Shown: positions 1-9,360, counted from the first letter of the stretch. The stretch: DNA of 64,000 nt from Luteococcus sp048595755 (GCF_048595755.1 NZ_CP184360.1:2976001-3040000); one strand, 5' to 3'. Numbers and translations: made by a program. The notes: generated by a model not told the origin, from the letters alone.

Positions 1-164
1 GCCACGGCGCGGTTCAGCACGCTCGTGTACGGCAGGGCCGCGCGAGCAGCGCGGTCCGCCTTCACGATGCGCGAAGCCGCGATGAGCTCCATCGCCTTGG
101 TGATCTTCTTGGTCGATGCGACAGAGGCCTTCCTCTGGCGCAATTCCCTCAGGCTTGCCGGCAT
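1..164 (-). CDS. atpG: ATP synthase gamma subunit, N-terminal part (runs off the left edge)
   Basis: This is the start of the central-stalk gamma subunit of the F1 sector, which rotates inside the alpha3beta3 ring. The minus-strand reading begins MPASLRELRQRKASVASTKK and continues ITKAMELIASSRIVKADRAA, the classic gamma N-terminal helix that forms half of the rotor coiled coil. Only about 54 codons are inside the window. The ATG lies 4 bases after the atpA stop, so the two genes are translated from one operon mRNA. The family is normally about 300 residues, so most of the gene, then atpD and atpC, should follow beyond the edge. Confidence 0.95.
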   Translation of the reverse strand, partial: MPASLRELRQRKASVASTKKITKAMELIAASRIVKADRAARAALPYTSVLNRAV

Positions 165-168
165 GCGC

Positions 169-1797
169 TCAGCTCCGCTTCACGACGATCTGCTCGTTCG
201 AGACGTCCTTCTTCTCGACCGGAGCATTGATCTCGGCCAGCGTGCGGCCGTCAGAGGTGCGGAAGCCCTGCTTGAACTTGGCGATCTCGTCAGCAGCAGC
301 CTTGGCCGAGTCATCGTCGAACTGCTTGGTCTCGGCGATGGTCGACAGGATCGGCGTGTTGCGACGCAGGTGCTCCAGCAGTTCCTGCTCGAAGCGCAGC
401 GTGTCCTCGACGGGAACCTCGTCGAAGTGGCCGTTGGTGCCGGCCCACACGCTGATGACCTGGTCCTCGACCGCATAGGGCTCGTAGTTCTTCTGACGCA
501 GCAGCTCCACCAGGCGGGCGCCACGATCCAGCTGACGACGCGAGGTCTCGTCCAGGTCGGAGGCGAACATCGCGAAGGCCTGCATGTCGCGGTACTGGGC
601 CAGGCTGATCTTGAGCGTGCCGGCGACCTTCTTCATGGCCTTGATCTGGGCCGCGCCACCAACTCGGGAGACCGAGATGCCGACGTCCACGGCGGGACGC
701 TGGTTGGCGTTGAACAGGTCGGACTGCAGGAAGATCTGGCCGTCGGTGATCGAGATCACGTTGGTGGGGATGTAGGCCGAGACGTCATTGGCCTTGGTCT
801 CGATGATCGGCAGACCGGTCATCGAGCCACCACCCAGCTCGTCGGAGAGCTTGGCGCAACGCTCCAGCAGACGGCTGTGCAGGTAGAAGACGTCGCCGGG
901 GTAGGCCTCACGGCCCGGGGGACGACGCAGCAGCAGCGACATGGCGCGGTAGGCCTCGGCCTGCTTGGTCAGGTCGTCGAAGATGATCAGGACGTGCTTG
1001 CCCTGGTACATCCAGTGCTGGCCGATGGCCGAGCCCGCGTAGGGAGCGATGTACTTGAAGCCGGCGGCATCCGAGGCCGAGGCGTTCACGATGGTGGTGT
1101 ACTCCATCGCGCCGGCCTCCTCCAGCGCGCCGCGAACCTCGGCGACGGTGGAGCCCTTCTGGCCGACGGCGACGTAGATGCAGCGAACCTGCTTCTTGGG
1201 GTCGCCCGACTCCCAGTTGGACTTCTGGTTGATGATCGTGTCGATCGCAATGGCGGTCTTGCCCGTCTTGCGGTCGCCGATGATCAGCTGGCGCTGGCCA
1301 CGGCCGATCGGGATCATCGCGTCGATGGCCTTCAGGCCGGTCTGCAGCGGCTCGCGCACCTCCTGACGGTCCATCACGCCGGCTGCCTGCAGCTCGAGGG
1401 CGCGACGTCCCTCGAGGTTCTGGATCTCGCCGAGGCCGTCGACGGGATTGCCCATCGCGTCGACGGTGCGGCCGAGGTAGCCCTCGCCCACGGGGATCGA
1501 CAGGACCTCTCCGGTGCCGCGCACCTTGGAGCCCTCCTCGATGCCCTCGGAGTTGCCGAGCACCACGACGCCGATCTCACGGGTGTCGAGGTTCAGGGCG
1601 ATGCCCGTGGTGCCGTTCTCGAACTTCAGCAGCTCGTTGGCCATCACGGAGGGCAGGCCCTCGACGCGGGCAATGCCGTCGCCCGAGGTGACCACGGTGC
1701 CGACCTCTTCGCGCTCGGCCGCCGCGGGGGTGTAGTTCTGGACGAACGAGTCCAGTGCGTCGCGGATCTCGTCCGGACGAATCGTCAGTTCCGCCAT
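169..1797 (-). CDS. atpA: F1 ATP synthase alpha subunit
   Basis: Non-catalytic nucleotide-binding subunit of the F1 head; with beta it forms the hexamer that makes ATP at the membrane. The 542-residue product has the N-terminal beta-barrel (about 25-95), a P-loop GDRKTGKT at 174-181 and the conserved GISVSRVGG segment that carries the arginine finger acting on beta. The chosen ATG gives MAELTIRPDEIRDALDSF, the usual actinobacterial start. An in-frame start 21 codons upstream would give an unusual extension. The gene follows atpH after 71 bases and is followed 4 bases later by atpG. Confidence 0.98.
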   Translation of the reverse strand: MAELTIRPDEIRDALDSFVQNYTPAAAEREEVGTVVTSGDGIARVEGLPSVMANELLKFENGTTGIALNLDTREIGVVVLGNSEGIEEGSKVRGTGEVLSIPVGEGYLGRTVDAMGNPVDGLGEIQNLEGRRALELQAAGVMDRQEVREPLQTGLKAIDAMIPIGRGQRQLIIGDRKTGKTAIAIDTIINQKSNWESGDPKKQVRCIYVAVGQKGSTVAEVRGALEEAGAMEYTTIVNASASDAAGFKYIAPYAGSAIGQHWMYQGKHVLIIFDDLTKQAEAYRAMSLLLRRPPGREAYPGDVFYLHSRLLERCAKLSDELGGGSMTGLPIIETKANDVSAYIPTNVISITDGQIFLQSDLFNANQRPAVDVGISVSRVGGAAQIKAMKKVAGTLKISLAQYRDMQAFAMFASDLDETSRRQLDRGARLVELLRQKNYEPYAVEDQVISVWAGTNGHFDEVPVEDTLRFEQELLEHLRRNTPILSTIAETKQFDDDSAKAAADEIAKFKQGFRTSDGRTLAEINAPVEKKDVSNEQIVVKRS

Positions 1798-1868
1798 TGC
1801 GTCCCTACTCTTTCGATGTGCGCACCCGCCAGGGAGCGCTGGATTGTGGGTTGGCCCCAAGCCGTCCG

Positions 1869-2669
1869 TCAGGACAGCTGCTGGTGCACCTGGTCAAGTC
1901 GGCCGGACACGGTGCCCTCGAAGACCTCGTCACCGAGCTCCACGCGAACACCACCCAGCACCGACGGGTCGACGGTGACCTGGAGGTCGACCTCCCGGCC
2001 GTGGATGCGGGCCAGGGCATTGCGCATGCGAGCCGCCTGGTCGTCCGACAAGGGCCGGGCGACCGTCACGCGTGCAAGGTTGTGGTCACGCAGCTGCGAG
2101 GCGATGGCCAGATGGTTCTGGGCCGTCAGGTCGAAGTTGCGTTCGCGACCGGCCACCGCGCGGGCAGCCAGCGCCTCGACCCAGCCGTGTACCTTGCCCT
2201 GGAGCAGCCGGTGGACCAGCTGCTGGCGCGCTTCGAGCGGCTTGGTGCGGTCATCCAGTGCTTCCCGCAGGGCGCCGTCGGCCCGCACCACCTTGACGAA
2301 GTCGAACAGCTGTTCGGCCACTTCGTCGAGCAGTCCGGCATCCTGCGCCTGGCGGAGCTGACCGCGCACGGCCTGACGCTCCAGAGCGTCGGCCAGGCCG
2401 CGCCCGGACTTCCAGCGCTGGGCGACGGCCTGCTTGACGATCCAGATCGTCTGGCCGCCGACCTTGCCCTCGAGCAACCGCTCGGCCAGCTGCTGACGAC
2501 CCTCGACCGGGGTGGCCGGATCGGTCAGCGCTCGCTTCAGCGCCGACTGCGAGTCGAGCGCGTCCACGACGGCGAACAGCTCCCCCGGCGTGGCACCGTC
2601 GAAGGACTGGTCAGCAAGAGCCTTGTCCAGATCGCTGCGCCGGGCCTCTTCGGTTGCAGTCAGGGTCAT
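1869..2669 (-). CDS. atpH: F1 ATP synthase delta subunit
   Basis: Peripheral-stalk subunit joining the top of F1 to the b subunits. The 266-residue protein is longer than the roughly 180-residue proteobacterial delta, as expected in Actinomycetota. It is alpha-helical and charged, and its C-terminal half (ending GTVSGRLDQVHQQLS) resembles the delta C-terminal domain. Unlike mycobacteria, where b and delta are fused, this gene is separate from atpF. Its ATG overlaps the atpF stop by 4 bases (ATGA), implying translational coupling. Confidence 0.93.
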   Translation of the reverse strand: MTLTATEEARRSDLDKALADQSFDGATPGELFAVVDALDSQSALKRALTDPATPVEGRQQLAERLLEGKVGGQTIWIVKQAVAQRWKSGRGLADALERQAVRGQLRQAQDAGLLDEVAEQLFDFVKVVRADGALREALDDRTKPLEARQQLVHRLLQGKVHGWVEALAARAVAGRERNFDLTAQNHLAIASQLRDHNLARVTVARPLSDDQAARMRNALARIHGREVDLQVTVDPSVLGGVRVELGDEVFEGTVSGRLDQVHQQLS

Positions 2670-3238
2670 GCCTGCTGCCCCCCGGTGCTGGCGGGCTGGC
2701 TCTCCAGGTCGGCCAGGAAGCGGTCGACGGTGGCGCGGACACGCTGGTCGTCGTCGAGGCTCTCGCCGACGATGCGGCCGGCCAGCGTGGTGGCCAGGCC
2801 ACCGACTTCGCTGGTCAACTGGTTCATGGCCTGTTCACGCTCTGCAGCGATCTTGGCCTGTGCGGTCTCCAGAATGCGATTCGATTCCTTGGTGGCCTGG
2901 TCGCGCATCTCCGCGAGGATCTGCGCGCCCTGGTTCTTGGCCTCTTCGCGAATCTGGGCCGCTTCGTCACGTGCCGACGAGAGCTGGGCGTCGTACTGCT
3001 GGCGAGCAGCCTCGGCCTCGGCCTGGGCGCGCTCGGCGCGCTCCATGCCGCCCTGGATGGCATCGCTGCGCTCCGCATACATCGTCTCGAAGGCGGGAAC
3101 CACCTTCTTGGCGAAGACCGCCGTGATGATCAGGATCAGCACGATGCCGATGATCGCCTCGGACGGGTGATGCGGCCACAGCGGCCCCAGAGCAGACTCC
3201 AGCGGCACCCAAATCACGGGCGCCATCAGAGGACTCAT
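2666..3238 (-). CDS. atpF: F0 ATP synthase b subunit
   Basis: Stator subunit of F0. The 190-residue product has one N-terminal membrane helix (about 27-45, IIGIVLILIITAVFAKKVV) and then a long charged helix rich in Ala, Glu, Gln and Arg that forms the stalk dimer. The start overlaps the atpE stop by one base (TAATG) and the end overlaps atpH by four. Only one b gene is visible here, so the stator is probably a homodimer. Confidence 0.96.
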   Translation of the reverse strand: MSPLMAPVIWVPLESALGPLWPHHPSEAIIGIVLILIITAVFAKKVVPAFETMYAERSDAIQGGMERAERAQAEAEAARQQYDAQLSSARDEAAQIREEAKNQGAQILAEMRDQATKESNRILETAQAKIAAEREQAMNQLTSEVGGLATTLAGRIVGESLDDDQRVRATVDRFLADLESQPASTGGQQA

Positions 3239-3459
3239 TACTTGACGGCGAAGGCGAGGGCGAAGCCGAACAGCGCCAGGGCCTCGACCACGGCGAAGCC
3301 GATCATGGCGGTGCTGAACATGGCGCCACGGGCCTCAGGCTGGCGGGCGGTGCCGTTGATCACGGAGGCGAAGATCCAGGCCACGCCAAGGGCCGGGCCG
3401 AGGGTAGCGAGGGCGTAGCCGATGACGTTGATCGAGCCACTGATTTCCATGAGGGGCAT
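3238..3459 (-). CDS. atpE: F0 ATP synthase c subunit (proteolipid ring)
   Basis: Forms the rotating proton-carrying ring. The 73-residue hairpin has helix 1 with the small-residue packing face (about 10-33), the polar loop ARQPE at 38-42 that touches gamma/epsilon, and helix 2 with the proton-binding carboxylate Glu59 in AVVEALALFGF. The ligand pattern looks like a proton rather than a sodium enzyme (inference). The start at MPLMEISGS is supported by an AAAGGA ribosome-binding site 6-7 bases upstream; a second Met three codons later is possible. Confidence 0.97.
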   Translation of the reverse strand: MPLMEISGSINVIGYALATLGPALGVAWIFASVINGTARQPEARGAMFSTAMIGFAVVEALALFGFALAFAVK

Positions 3460-3477
3460 TGTGGTTCCTTTCGGGTT

Positions 3478-3495
3478 TTTCTTCGTTTGAAGAAA
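3478..3495 (-). other. AT-rich hairpin between atpB and atpE
   Basis: In the 44-base gap between atpB and atpE a perfect 7-bp inverted repeat (TTTCTTC, 4-base loop, GAAGAAA) lies directly upstream of the atpE ribosome-binding site. It is AT-rich in a GC-rich genome, so it stands out. There is no strong U-tract position for a full terminator. A role in mRNA processing or in setting the high atpE translation level needed for the c-ring is plausible but unproven. Confidence 0.4.
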
Positions 3496-3503
3496 GCTAG
3501 GGG

Positions 3504-4310
3504 TCAGTGCTCGTCCGCGATGGAGGACGAGACGTACTGTGCGGTCAACACAGTGAACACGTAGGCCTGCAGAGCGCCGATGAAGAGCTCAAGGCCGAGC
3601 AGGGCGAAGCTGAAGACGAGCGACAGCGCACCGGAGACATTGAAGAACAGGTTGTCGGGGTAGGTCAGCAGGAAAGCGCCACCCACGACGAAGAGCATGA
3701 TCACCAGGTGACCGGCGAACAGGTTGGCGAAAAGTCGCATCGACAGCGTCAGCGGCCGGGTGATGAAGTTCGACAGGAATTCCAGCGGGATGATCAGCGG
3801 CATGATCCACCACGGGACACCCGGGGGCATCAGGCTGTGCTTGAGGTAGCCGCCCAGACCGTGCTTGGCGATGCCGGCTCCCACGTAGACCAGGAAGGTC
3901 ACGATGGCCAGACCGTAGGCATAGCCGATGTTGGAGAAGGTCGGGAACATGGAGAAGAACAGCTCACCGAACCAGTTATTGATCAGGATGAAGCTGAACA
4001 GTGCCAGCAGGTAGGGCAGGAACTTGCGGTAATCGCGGCCCAGGGTGTCACGCGCGATCGAATTGCGCACGAACTCGTAGGCGCGCTCCATCACGACCTG
4101 CTTCTTGGTCGGCTTGACCTTGAGGCCGCTCGAGGCCCACAGCCAGAAACCGATCACGATGATGGCCGCCAGAATGGCCTGGATTGCCGGCTTGGTGAGC
4201 CAGTCGATGCCGTAGTTGCCGTCGAAACGGAAGTCCTCGACTCCGGGGGTCTTCCACCCGCCCTCCATGGGAACGAGATTCATCGGCAGTGCATTCAACA
4301 GGTGCAGCAT
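3504..4310 (-). CDS. atpB: F0 ATP synthase a subunit
   Basis: Membrane subunit that forms the proton half-channels against the c-ring. The product (268 residues) is strongly hydrophobic, with about five membrane helices. It carries the signature ITRPLTLSMRLFANLFAGHL, containing the essential channel Arg, and the C-terminal helix motif LELFIGALQAYVFTVL. The start region is GTGATG: a GTG one codon earlier would overlap the upstream stop by four bases, and the ATG used here overlaps it by one. AGGGAAG lies 7-10 bases upstream of either. Confidence 0.95.
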   Translation of the reverse strand: MLHLLNALPMNLVPMEGGWKTPGVEDFRFDGNYGIDWLTKPAIQAILAAIIVIGFWLWASSGLKVKPTKKQVVMERAYEFVRNSIARDTLGRDYRKFLPYLLALFSFILINNWFGELFFSMFPTFSNIGYAYGLAIVTFLVYVGAGIAKHGLGGYLKHSLMPPGVPWWIMPLIIPLEFLSNFITRPLTLSMRLFANLFAGHLVIMLFVVGGAFLLTYPDNLFFNVSGALSLVFSFALLGLELFIGALQAYVFTVLTAQYVSSSIADEH

Positions 4311-4576
4311 CACTTGCCCACTTCCCTGGAGTTCTTGGTCACGTCAGACTTTCCGTAGCGCTTGATGATGAGATACATGCTTGCCACCACACCGACAACC
4401 AGTCCGGCGGGAAGCATCCACGCTTGATGCAGGTAGCGGGAACCCAACCACCCGAGGCCACCGTAGAAGATCATTCCGGCGAGCACATAGCTGAGAGCCA
4501 CATTCCCCTCGTCACCACGAGGCCCCTTCTCTGGAGCCCGGCGACCCGTGATTCGGGGCTGTGAATGCTCGTCCAT
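4310..4576 (-). CDS. AtpZ/AtpI-type small membrane protein of the ATP synthase operon
   Basis: An 88-residue protein with a basic, hydrophilic N-terminus (1-26) and two membrane helices (about 28-45 and 52-72), separated by a short loop ending in HQAW. This architecture fits the small AtpZ-like proteins encoded at the head of atp operons, which are linked to assembly of the c-ring or to Mg/Ca transport. The assignment rests on topology and position rather than a decisive motif. It is directly coupled to atpB by a TGATG junction. Confidence 0.7.
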   Translation of the reverse strand: MDEHSQPRITGRRAPEKGPRGDEGNVALSYVLAGMIFYGGLGWLGSRYLHQAWMLPAGLVVGVVASMYLIIKRYGKSDVTKNSREVGK

Positions 4577-4616
4577 TTCGTGCTGGACTATACCAGTCCG
4601 AACCCCTTGCGGCACC

Positions 4617-5099
4617 TCATTCACCGCCTTCCGGGACACGGATGTACTCCGTGTCGTAGACCGGCACGTTGGCCCGCATATGGGTGACGACAAGCCCCAC
4701 GATCCAGGCCAGCGAGGTGGCCACGACGGCCGCCACCACCGACTGCGGATGCGGATCCCAGTGGCTGCGCCCCGGGCCGAGCGCCAGCAGCACCAGACCG
4801 AGCATGGCCACGCGGGAGACATAGGAGATCAGCACGATCCCCACCGCCTGCTGCGTGCCCTGCCCCATGGCGGCCAGCTGGACCGGGGAGCCTCCACCCA
4901 GGAAGGCGATCACCGCGACGGAGCCGAGCAGTGCCGAGACCGCCCCGGTGGTTCCCGCCAGGGCAAGAGCCACGCCGGCCACGGCCGCGGTGCTGATGAG
5001 CGAGCCCACGAGGGCACCGCCCATCATCCGGAAGGAGAGGGACAGATGGGGCAGACGCCACACGGCAACTGGCTGCTCAGGCATCGCCATCGCACTCAT
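4617..5099 (-). CDS. atpI: AtpI-like four-helix membrane protein, first gene of the atp operon
   Basis: A 160-residue protein with four predicted membrane helices (about 26-50, 53-72, 84-107 and 120-140) and a short acidic tail. ATP synthase protein I genes of this size lie at this place, between wecA and atpB, in many Actinomycetota. The start MSAMAMPEQ leaves a 95-base leader after wecA, the only sizeable gap before the ATP synthase genes. It is therefore the likely first gene of the operon. Sequence divergence is high, so the name is from context and topology. Confidence 0.75.
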   Translation of the reverse strand: MSAMAMPEQPVAVWRLPHLSLSFRMMGGALVGSLISTAAVAGVALALAGTTGAVSALLGSVAVIAFLGGGSPVQLAAMGQGTQQAVGIVLISYVSRVAMLGLVLLALGPGRSHWDPHPQSVVAAVVATSLAWIVGLVVTHMRANVPVYDTEYIRVPEGGE

Positions 5100-5153
5100 C
5101 AGTCGTCGGTTCCTGTCTGCCGGAATGACCCCCGAGAGCTCTCTCGAGGTGCT

Positions 5154-5169
5154 TGTGAAACGTAACACA
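5154..5169. promoter_or_regulatory. CRP/GlxR-like site upstream of the ATP synthase operon
   Basis: The sequence TGTGA-AACGTA-ACACA matches the CRP consensus TGTGA-N6-TCACA at 9 of 10 fixed positions, within a longer perfect palindrome CTTGTG-N8-CACAAG (5152-5171). It lies in the only gap before atpI, about 55 bases upstream of the start codon, and overlaps the proposed -10 element. Binding there would most simply repress. cAMP-responsive control of atp operons is known in corynebacteria; transfer to this organism is inference. Confidence 0.5.
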
Positions 5170-5189
5170 AGAGGTCTCTTGATGTCGAA
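5162..5189 (-). promoter_or_regulatory. Possible promoter of the ATP synthase operon
   Basis: On the minus strand TTCGAC (5189-5184) and TGTTAC (5167-5162) are separated by 16 bases, a weak match to a housekeeping promoter. It is offered because this is the only sizeable gap ahead of the operon, and because the palindrome described just above sits on the -10. Read-through from wecA is an alternative or additional source of transcripts. Confidence 0.3.
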
Positions 5190-5194
5190 ACATC

Positions 5195-6295
5195 TCAGGC
5201 TCGCGTCCTGCGGTGCGGCACTGCCCAAGTCAACCAGGCCGCCACCGCCGCCACCAGCAGCACCAGCACCAGCACCCACCAGCGCTGGCTCACGCCCACC
5301 GCCACCACGCCGAAGCTCAGCACGGCGGTCCACAAGTACATCAGCAGGCAGGCCCGCACCTGGGAATGCCCACGCTGCAGCAAGCGATGGTGCAGGTGGT
5401 TCTTGTCGGCAACGAACCACCACGTGCCGGCCCGGGTGCGTCGCGCATAGGCGAGCACCAGGTCCAGGAAGGGCAGGGCCATGATCGCGAAGGGCAGGAT
5501 GATGGGCAGGTAGCTGGGCAGCAGCCCTCCCCCACGGGCGCTCAGCGCGGCCGAGTCCACCTGCCCGGTGAGCGACAGGGTGGAGGCGGCCATCAGCAAG
5601 CCCAGCAGCATCGCCCCGGAGTCCCCCATGAACATCCGGGCCGGGAAGTAGTTGTGCGGCAGGAATCCGAGGCAGACACCGCCAATGGTCACCGTCACCA
5701 GGCTGGCCGTGGTGGCCAGCACGAGGTCCTGCTCGTGGGCCAGCAGGTAGGTGTAGCTGAAGAAGGCCAGCGAACCGATGGCCACCACCCCCGAGGCCAG
5801 TCCGTCCAGCCCGTCGACGAAGTTGATGGCGTTCACGCACAGGAAGATGAAGATCACCGTGATCAGCACCGACGTGGCGGTGTCCAGCACGATGATCCGG
5901 TTGGGCAACGCGATCCAGAACATCCGCACCCCGTAGAGCACCACGATCCCCGCAGCCAGGACCTGACCGGCCGCCTTGACGCTGGCCGGCAGGTCGAGCA
6001 TGTCGTCCAGGACGCCGACCAGACAGATCACGGCACCGGCCACCAGGATGGCCGCGGAGTCATTGCGCACCACCGCCAGCCTGCCGAGGAAGGGCAGCTG
6101 CGCCGCCAGCAGGAAGGCCGCCGCGGTGCCACCGAGCATGGCCAGCCCACCGAAGTAGGGGATGGGGACCGCGTGCACGTCGCGATCACGCACCTTGGCC
6201 ACGGCACCGGTCTGCAGTGCCAGCCGCCGACACAGGCCCGCCAACAGGTAGGTGGTGGCGAAGGCTGTCAGCAGCACCAGGGCGTATTCGCGCAT
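5195..6295 (-). CDS. wecA: Undecaprenyl-phosphate GlcNAc-1-phosphate transferase (WecA/TagO family)
   Basis: Integral membrane enzyme that puts a sugar-1-phosphate from a UDP-sugar on the lipid carrier, the first step of cell-wall glycopolymer synthesis. The 366-residue protein has about 10-11 membrane helices and the family motifs: Asp-Asp at 97-98 in VLDDMLDL, NAINFVDGLDGLA at 155-167, FMGDSG, and HHRLLQ near the C-terminus. The start ATG is one base after the tsaC stop. Position between tsaC and atpI is the common actinobacterial arrangement. The exact sugar cannot be read from sequence. Confidence 0.93.
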   Translation of the reverse strand: MREYALVLLTAFATTYLLAGLCRRLALQTGAVAKVRDRDVHAVPIPYFGGLAMLGGTAAAFLLAAQLPFLGRLAVVRNDSAAILVAGAVICLVGVLDDMLDLPASVKAAGQVLAAGIVVLYGVRMFWIALPNRIIVLDTATSVLITVIFIFLCVNAINFVDGLDGLASGVVAIGSLAFFSYTYLLAHEQDLVLATTASLVTVTIGGVCLGFLPHNYFPARMFMGDSGAMLLGLLMAASTLSLTGQVDSAALSARGGGLLPSYLPIILPFAIMALPFLDLVLAYARRTRAGTWWFVADKNHLHHRLLQRGHSQVRACLLMYLWTAVLSFGVVAVGVSQRWWVLVLVLLVAAVAAWLTWAVPHRRTRA

Positions 6296-6296
6296 C

Positions 6297-7112
6297 TCAG
6301 TTGGCCGTGTCCTCGTCACCCGTGTCGTCGGTGACCGGGCCCCCCTGGGCGTCCTGGCCGTCCGGTTGGTCGTCCTCGTCCTCATCCTCGCCGACGATGA
6401 AGGGATTGACGGCCCGCAGCTGCTCCATGCCGATCGCGCCCATCCGCACCACCTTGCCCAGCGGTTCGCTGACGAAGTCGACGATCGTCGAGGGAGTCGC
6501 ATCAGGGGTGGGGCCGGCATCCAGGAAGACCTCCACGGCCCCGCCCAACTGCTCGATGGCGGCATCGATGGTGGTGGAGGCGGGCTGGCCCGAGACATTG
6601 GCCGAGCTGACGGCCAGTGGGCCGGTGCGCCGCAACAGGTCGCGGGTGAAGTCGTGGTCGGGCACTCGCACGGCAATGGTGCCGCGGGTCTCCCCCAGGT
6701 CCATCCGCAGGTGCTTCTGGGCCGGCACGATCAAGGTCAACGCACCGGGCCAGAATTCCTCGGCGAGCCGCAGCGCGTGGGAAGGCAGGTCATCTGCCAG
6801 GGCTTCGAGCATGCCCGTCTCGGCCACCAGGACCGGTGGCGGCATGTCGCGGCCGCGACGCTTGGCGTCGAGCAGGCCCTGGACCGCCGCGCTGGAGAAG
6901 GCGTCGGCTCCGATGCCGTAGACGGTGTCGGTGGGCAGCACGATGCACTCGCCCGTCGCGATCGTGGCCTGCGCCGCGGAGAGCGCACCGGAGGTGTCGG
7001 CTGCCACGTCGAAACGGCGCCAGCCTGGCTCGGCGGGCGTCTCGGGCTGGTCGTCGACGATCTGCTCGGCGGTCTCGGCTGCTGCTTCGGGGGTCTGGTC
7101 CTGCTCACTCAC
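6297..7112 (-). CDS. tsaC: Threonylcarbamoyl-AMP synthase (TsaC/Sua5 family)
   Basis: Makes threonylcarbamoyl-AMP from Thr, bicarbonate and ATP for t6A37 modification of ANN-decoding tRNAs. The YrdC domain starts near residue 45 and shows PTDTVYGIG (60-68), the KRRGRD basic motif and PLAVSSANVSG. A GTG start with AGGATGG just upstream is chosen; an ATG 12 codons earlier lacks a ribosome-binding site. The N-terminal 30 residues are Glu/Ala-rich. The C-terminal 30 residues are very acidic (DEDEDDQPDGQD) and beyond the catalytic domain, an unusual tail of unknown purpose. Confidence 0.93.
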   Translation of the reverse strand: MSEQDQTPEAAAETAEQIVDDQPETPAEPGWRRFDVAADTSGALSAAQATIATGECIVLPTDTVYGIGADAFSSAAVQGLLDAKRRGRDMPPPVLVAETGMLEALADDLPSHALRLAEEFWPGALTLIVPAQKHLRMDLGETRGTIAVRVPDHDFTRDLLRRTGPLAVSSANVSGQPASTTIDAAIEQLGGAVEVFLDAGPTPDATPSTIVDFVSEPLGKVVRMGAIGMEQLRAVNPFIVGEDEDEDDQPDGQDAQGGPVTDDTGDEDTAN

Positions 7113-7157
7113 CAGACCATCCTGCCATGGCCAGCCGCGATGACCCATGCCGCGCGC

Positions 7158-7996
7158 TCAGCGGCGCCGGGCGACCACGAATCGAGGACGCCCCGTCAGG
7201 TCCTGCTCGTCGCGCACCTGGTCGAAGCCGCCGTGGCGGACGAAGACCTCCGGGGCACTGTCGGTCTGCACCTCGGCGTGTTCCGAGCACACCCAGCCGC
7301 CGGGGCGCAGCAGCCGCGCCGCCACGCGGGCCACCACCCGGGTGGCGTCCAGGCCGTCGTCACCGGACCACAGCGCCAGAGCGGGGTCATGGTCTCGTAC
7401 GTCGGGCGCCACCGACTCCCAGGCCTCCAGCGGGATGTAGGGCGGATTGGCGATGACCAGGTCTGCAGTGCCGTCCAGTTCGGGAAAGGCCGTCGCCATG
7501 TCCCCCAGTTCCAGCTGGACCCCGGTCCCTTCGAGGTTGCGTCGTGCCCAGTCGTGGGCCACCGGGTCCAGTTCGACGGCGAACTGGCGTGCTCCCGGCA
7601 GCTCGGCCGCGATCGCCTTGCTGATCGCTCCGCTGCCGGCGCACAGTTCCACGACGATCGGGCCAGACACGCGCGACAGCTGCTCCAGCGCCCAGCCGAC
7701 CATCACCTCGGTCTCTGGCCGGGGCACGAAGACACCCGGCCCCACCTCCAGGCGCACCGTGCGGAACCACGCCTCCCCCGTGAGGTGCTGGACCGGGATG
7801 CCCTCGGCTCGCCGCTGGACCAGGTGAGCGAAGAGCGATGCCTGCTCCCGGGTTGCGGAGGGGGCCAGCACCAGTTGGCGTGGTTCCACCCCCAGGGCGT
7901 GGCTGAGCAGGGTGCGAGCCTCCGCGGCGGGCGAGGGGCTCGACGCCGCGGTGAGCTGGGCCACCGCCGTACGGAGCAGCTCTCGCACGGAAGTGC

Positions 7997-8000
<4 letters not shown>
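7158..8000 (-). CDS. prmC: Release factor glutamine N5-methyltransferase
   Basis: Methylates the Gln of the GGQ motif in peptide-chain release factors, raising their termination efficiency. The 280-residue protein has the N-terminal helical release-factor-binding domain (about 1-85), the SAM motif ELCAGSG at 118-124 and the catalytic NPPY at 185-188. Its GTG start overlaps the prfA stop (GTGA), so the enzyme is translationally coupled to its substrate RF1. Confidence 0.96.
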
Positions 8001-9070
<1,070 letters not shown>

Positions 9071-9094
9071 CGTGGTTCTCTTCCCGTCCGGATA

Positions 9095-9142
9095 GAAAAA
9101 ACGAGCGCTGGGAGGCAGGAATACCTGCCGCCCAGCGCTCGT
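9095..9142 (-). terminator. Rho-independent terminator after rpmE
   Basis: On the minus strand a long inverted repeat (12-bp outer stem ACGAGCGCTGGG paired with CCCAGCGCTCGT, continued by AGGCAGG/CCTGCC with one unpaired base) is followed directly by six Us. It starts 9 bases after the rpmE stop and ends before prfA. It should separate the abundant ribosomal-protein message from prfA-prmC. Confidence 0.9.
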
Positions 9143-9150
9143 CGAAGAAG

Positions 9151-9360
9151 TTACTTCTTCTTGGCGTAACGACGCTCGAAGCGGGCCACGCGACCACCGG
9201 TGTCGAGGATCTTCTGCTTGCCGGTGTAGAAGGGGTGGCAGGCAGCGCACACGTCGGCGCTCATGGTGCCCGACTTGTTCGTGCTCTTGGTGGTGAACGT
9301 GTTGCCACAGGTGCAGGTCACCGTGGTCTCCACGTACTCGGGATGAATTCCCTGCTTCAT
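9151..9360 (-). CDS. rpmE: 50S ribosomal protein bL31 (zinc-binding form)
   Basis: A 69-residue ribosomal protein of the inter-subunit bridge region. Cys16, Cys18, Cys38 and Cys41 make this the zinc-containing (C+) type. Organisms often replace this type by a zinc-free paralog in zinc shortage; no paralog is in this window. The start MKQGIHPEYVETTVTC is canonical, and a longer frame upstream is not conserved-looking. Downstream is the strong terminator. Confidence 0.98.
   Translation of the reverse strand: MKQGIHPEYVETTVTCTCGNTFTTKSTNKSGTMSADVCAACHPFYTGKQKILDTGGRVARFERRYAKKK

Noticed and set aside
25..2361. A 778-codon open frame antisense to atpA and atpH
   Set aside because: Shadow of ATP synthase genes on the other strand.
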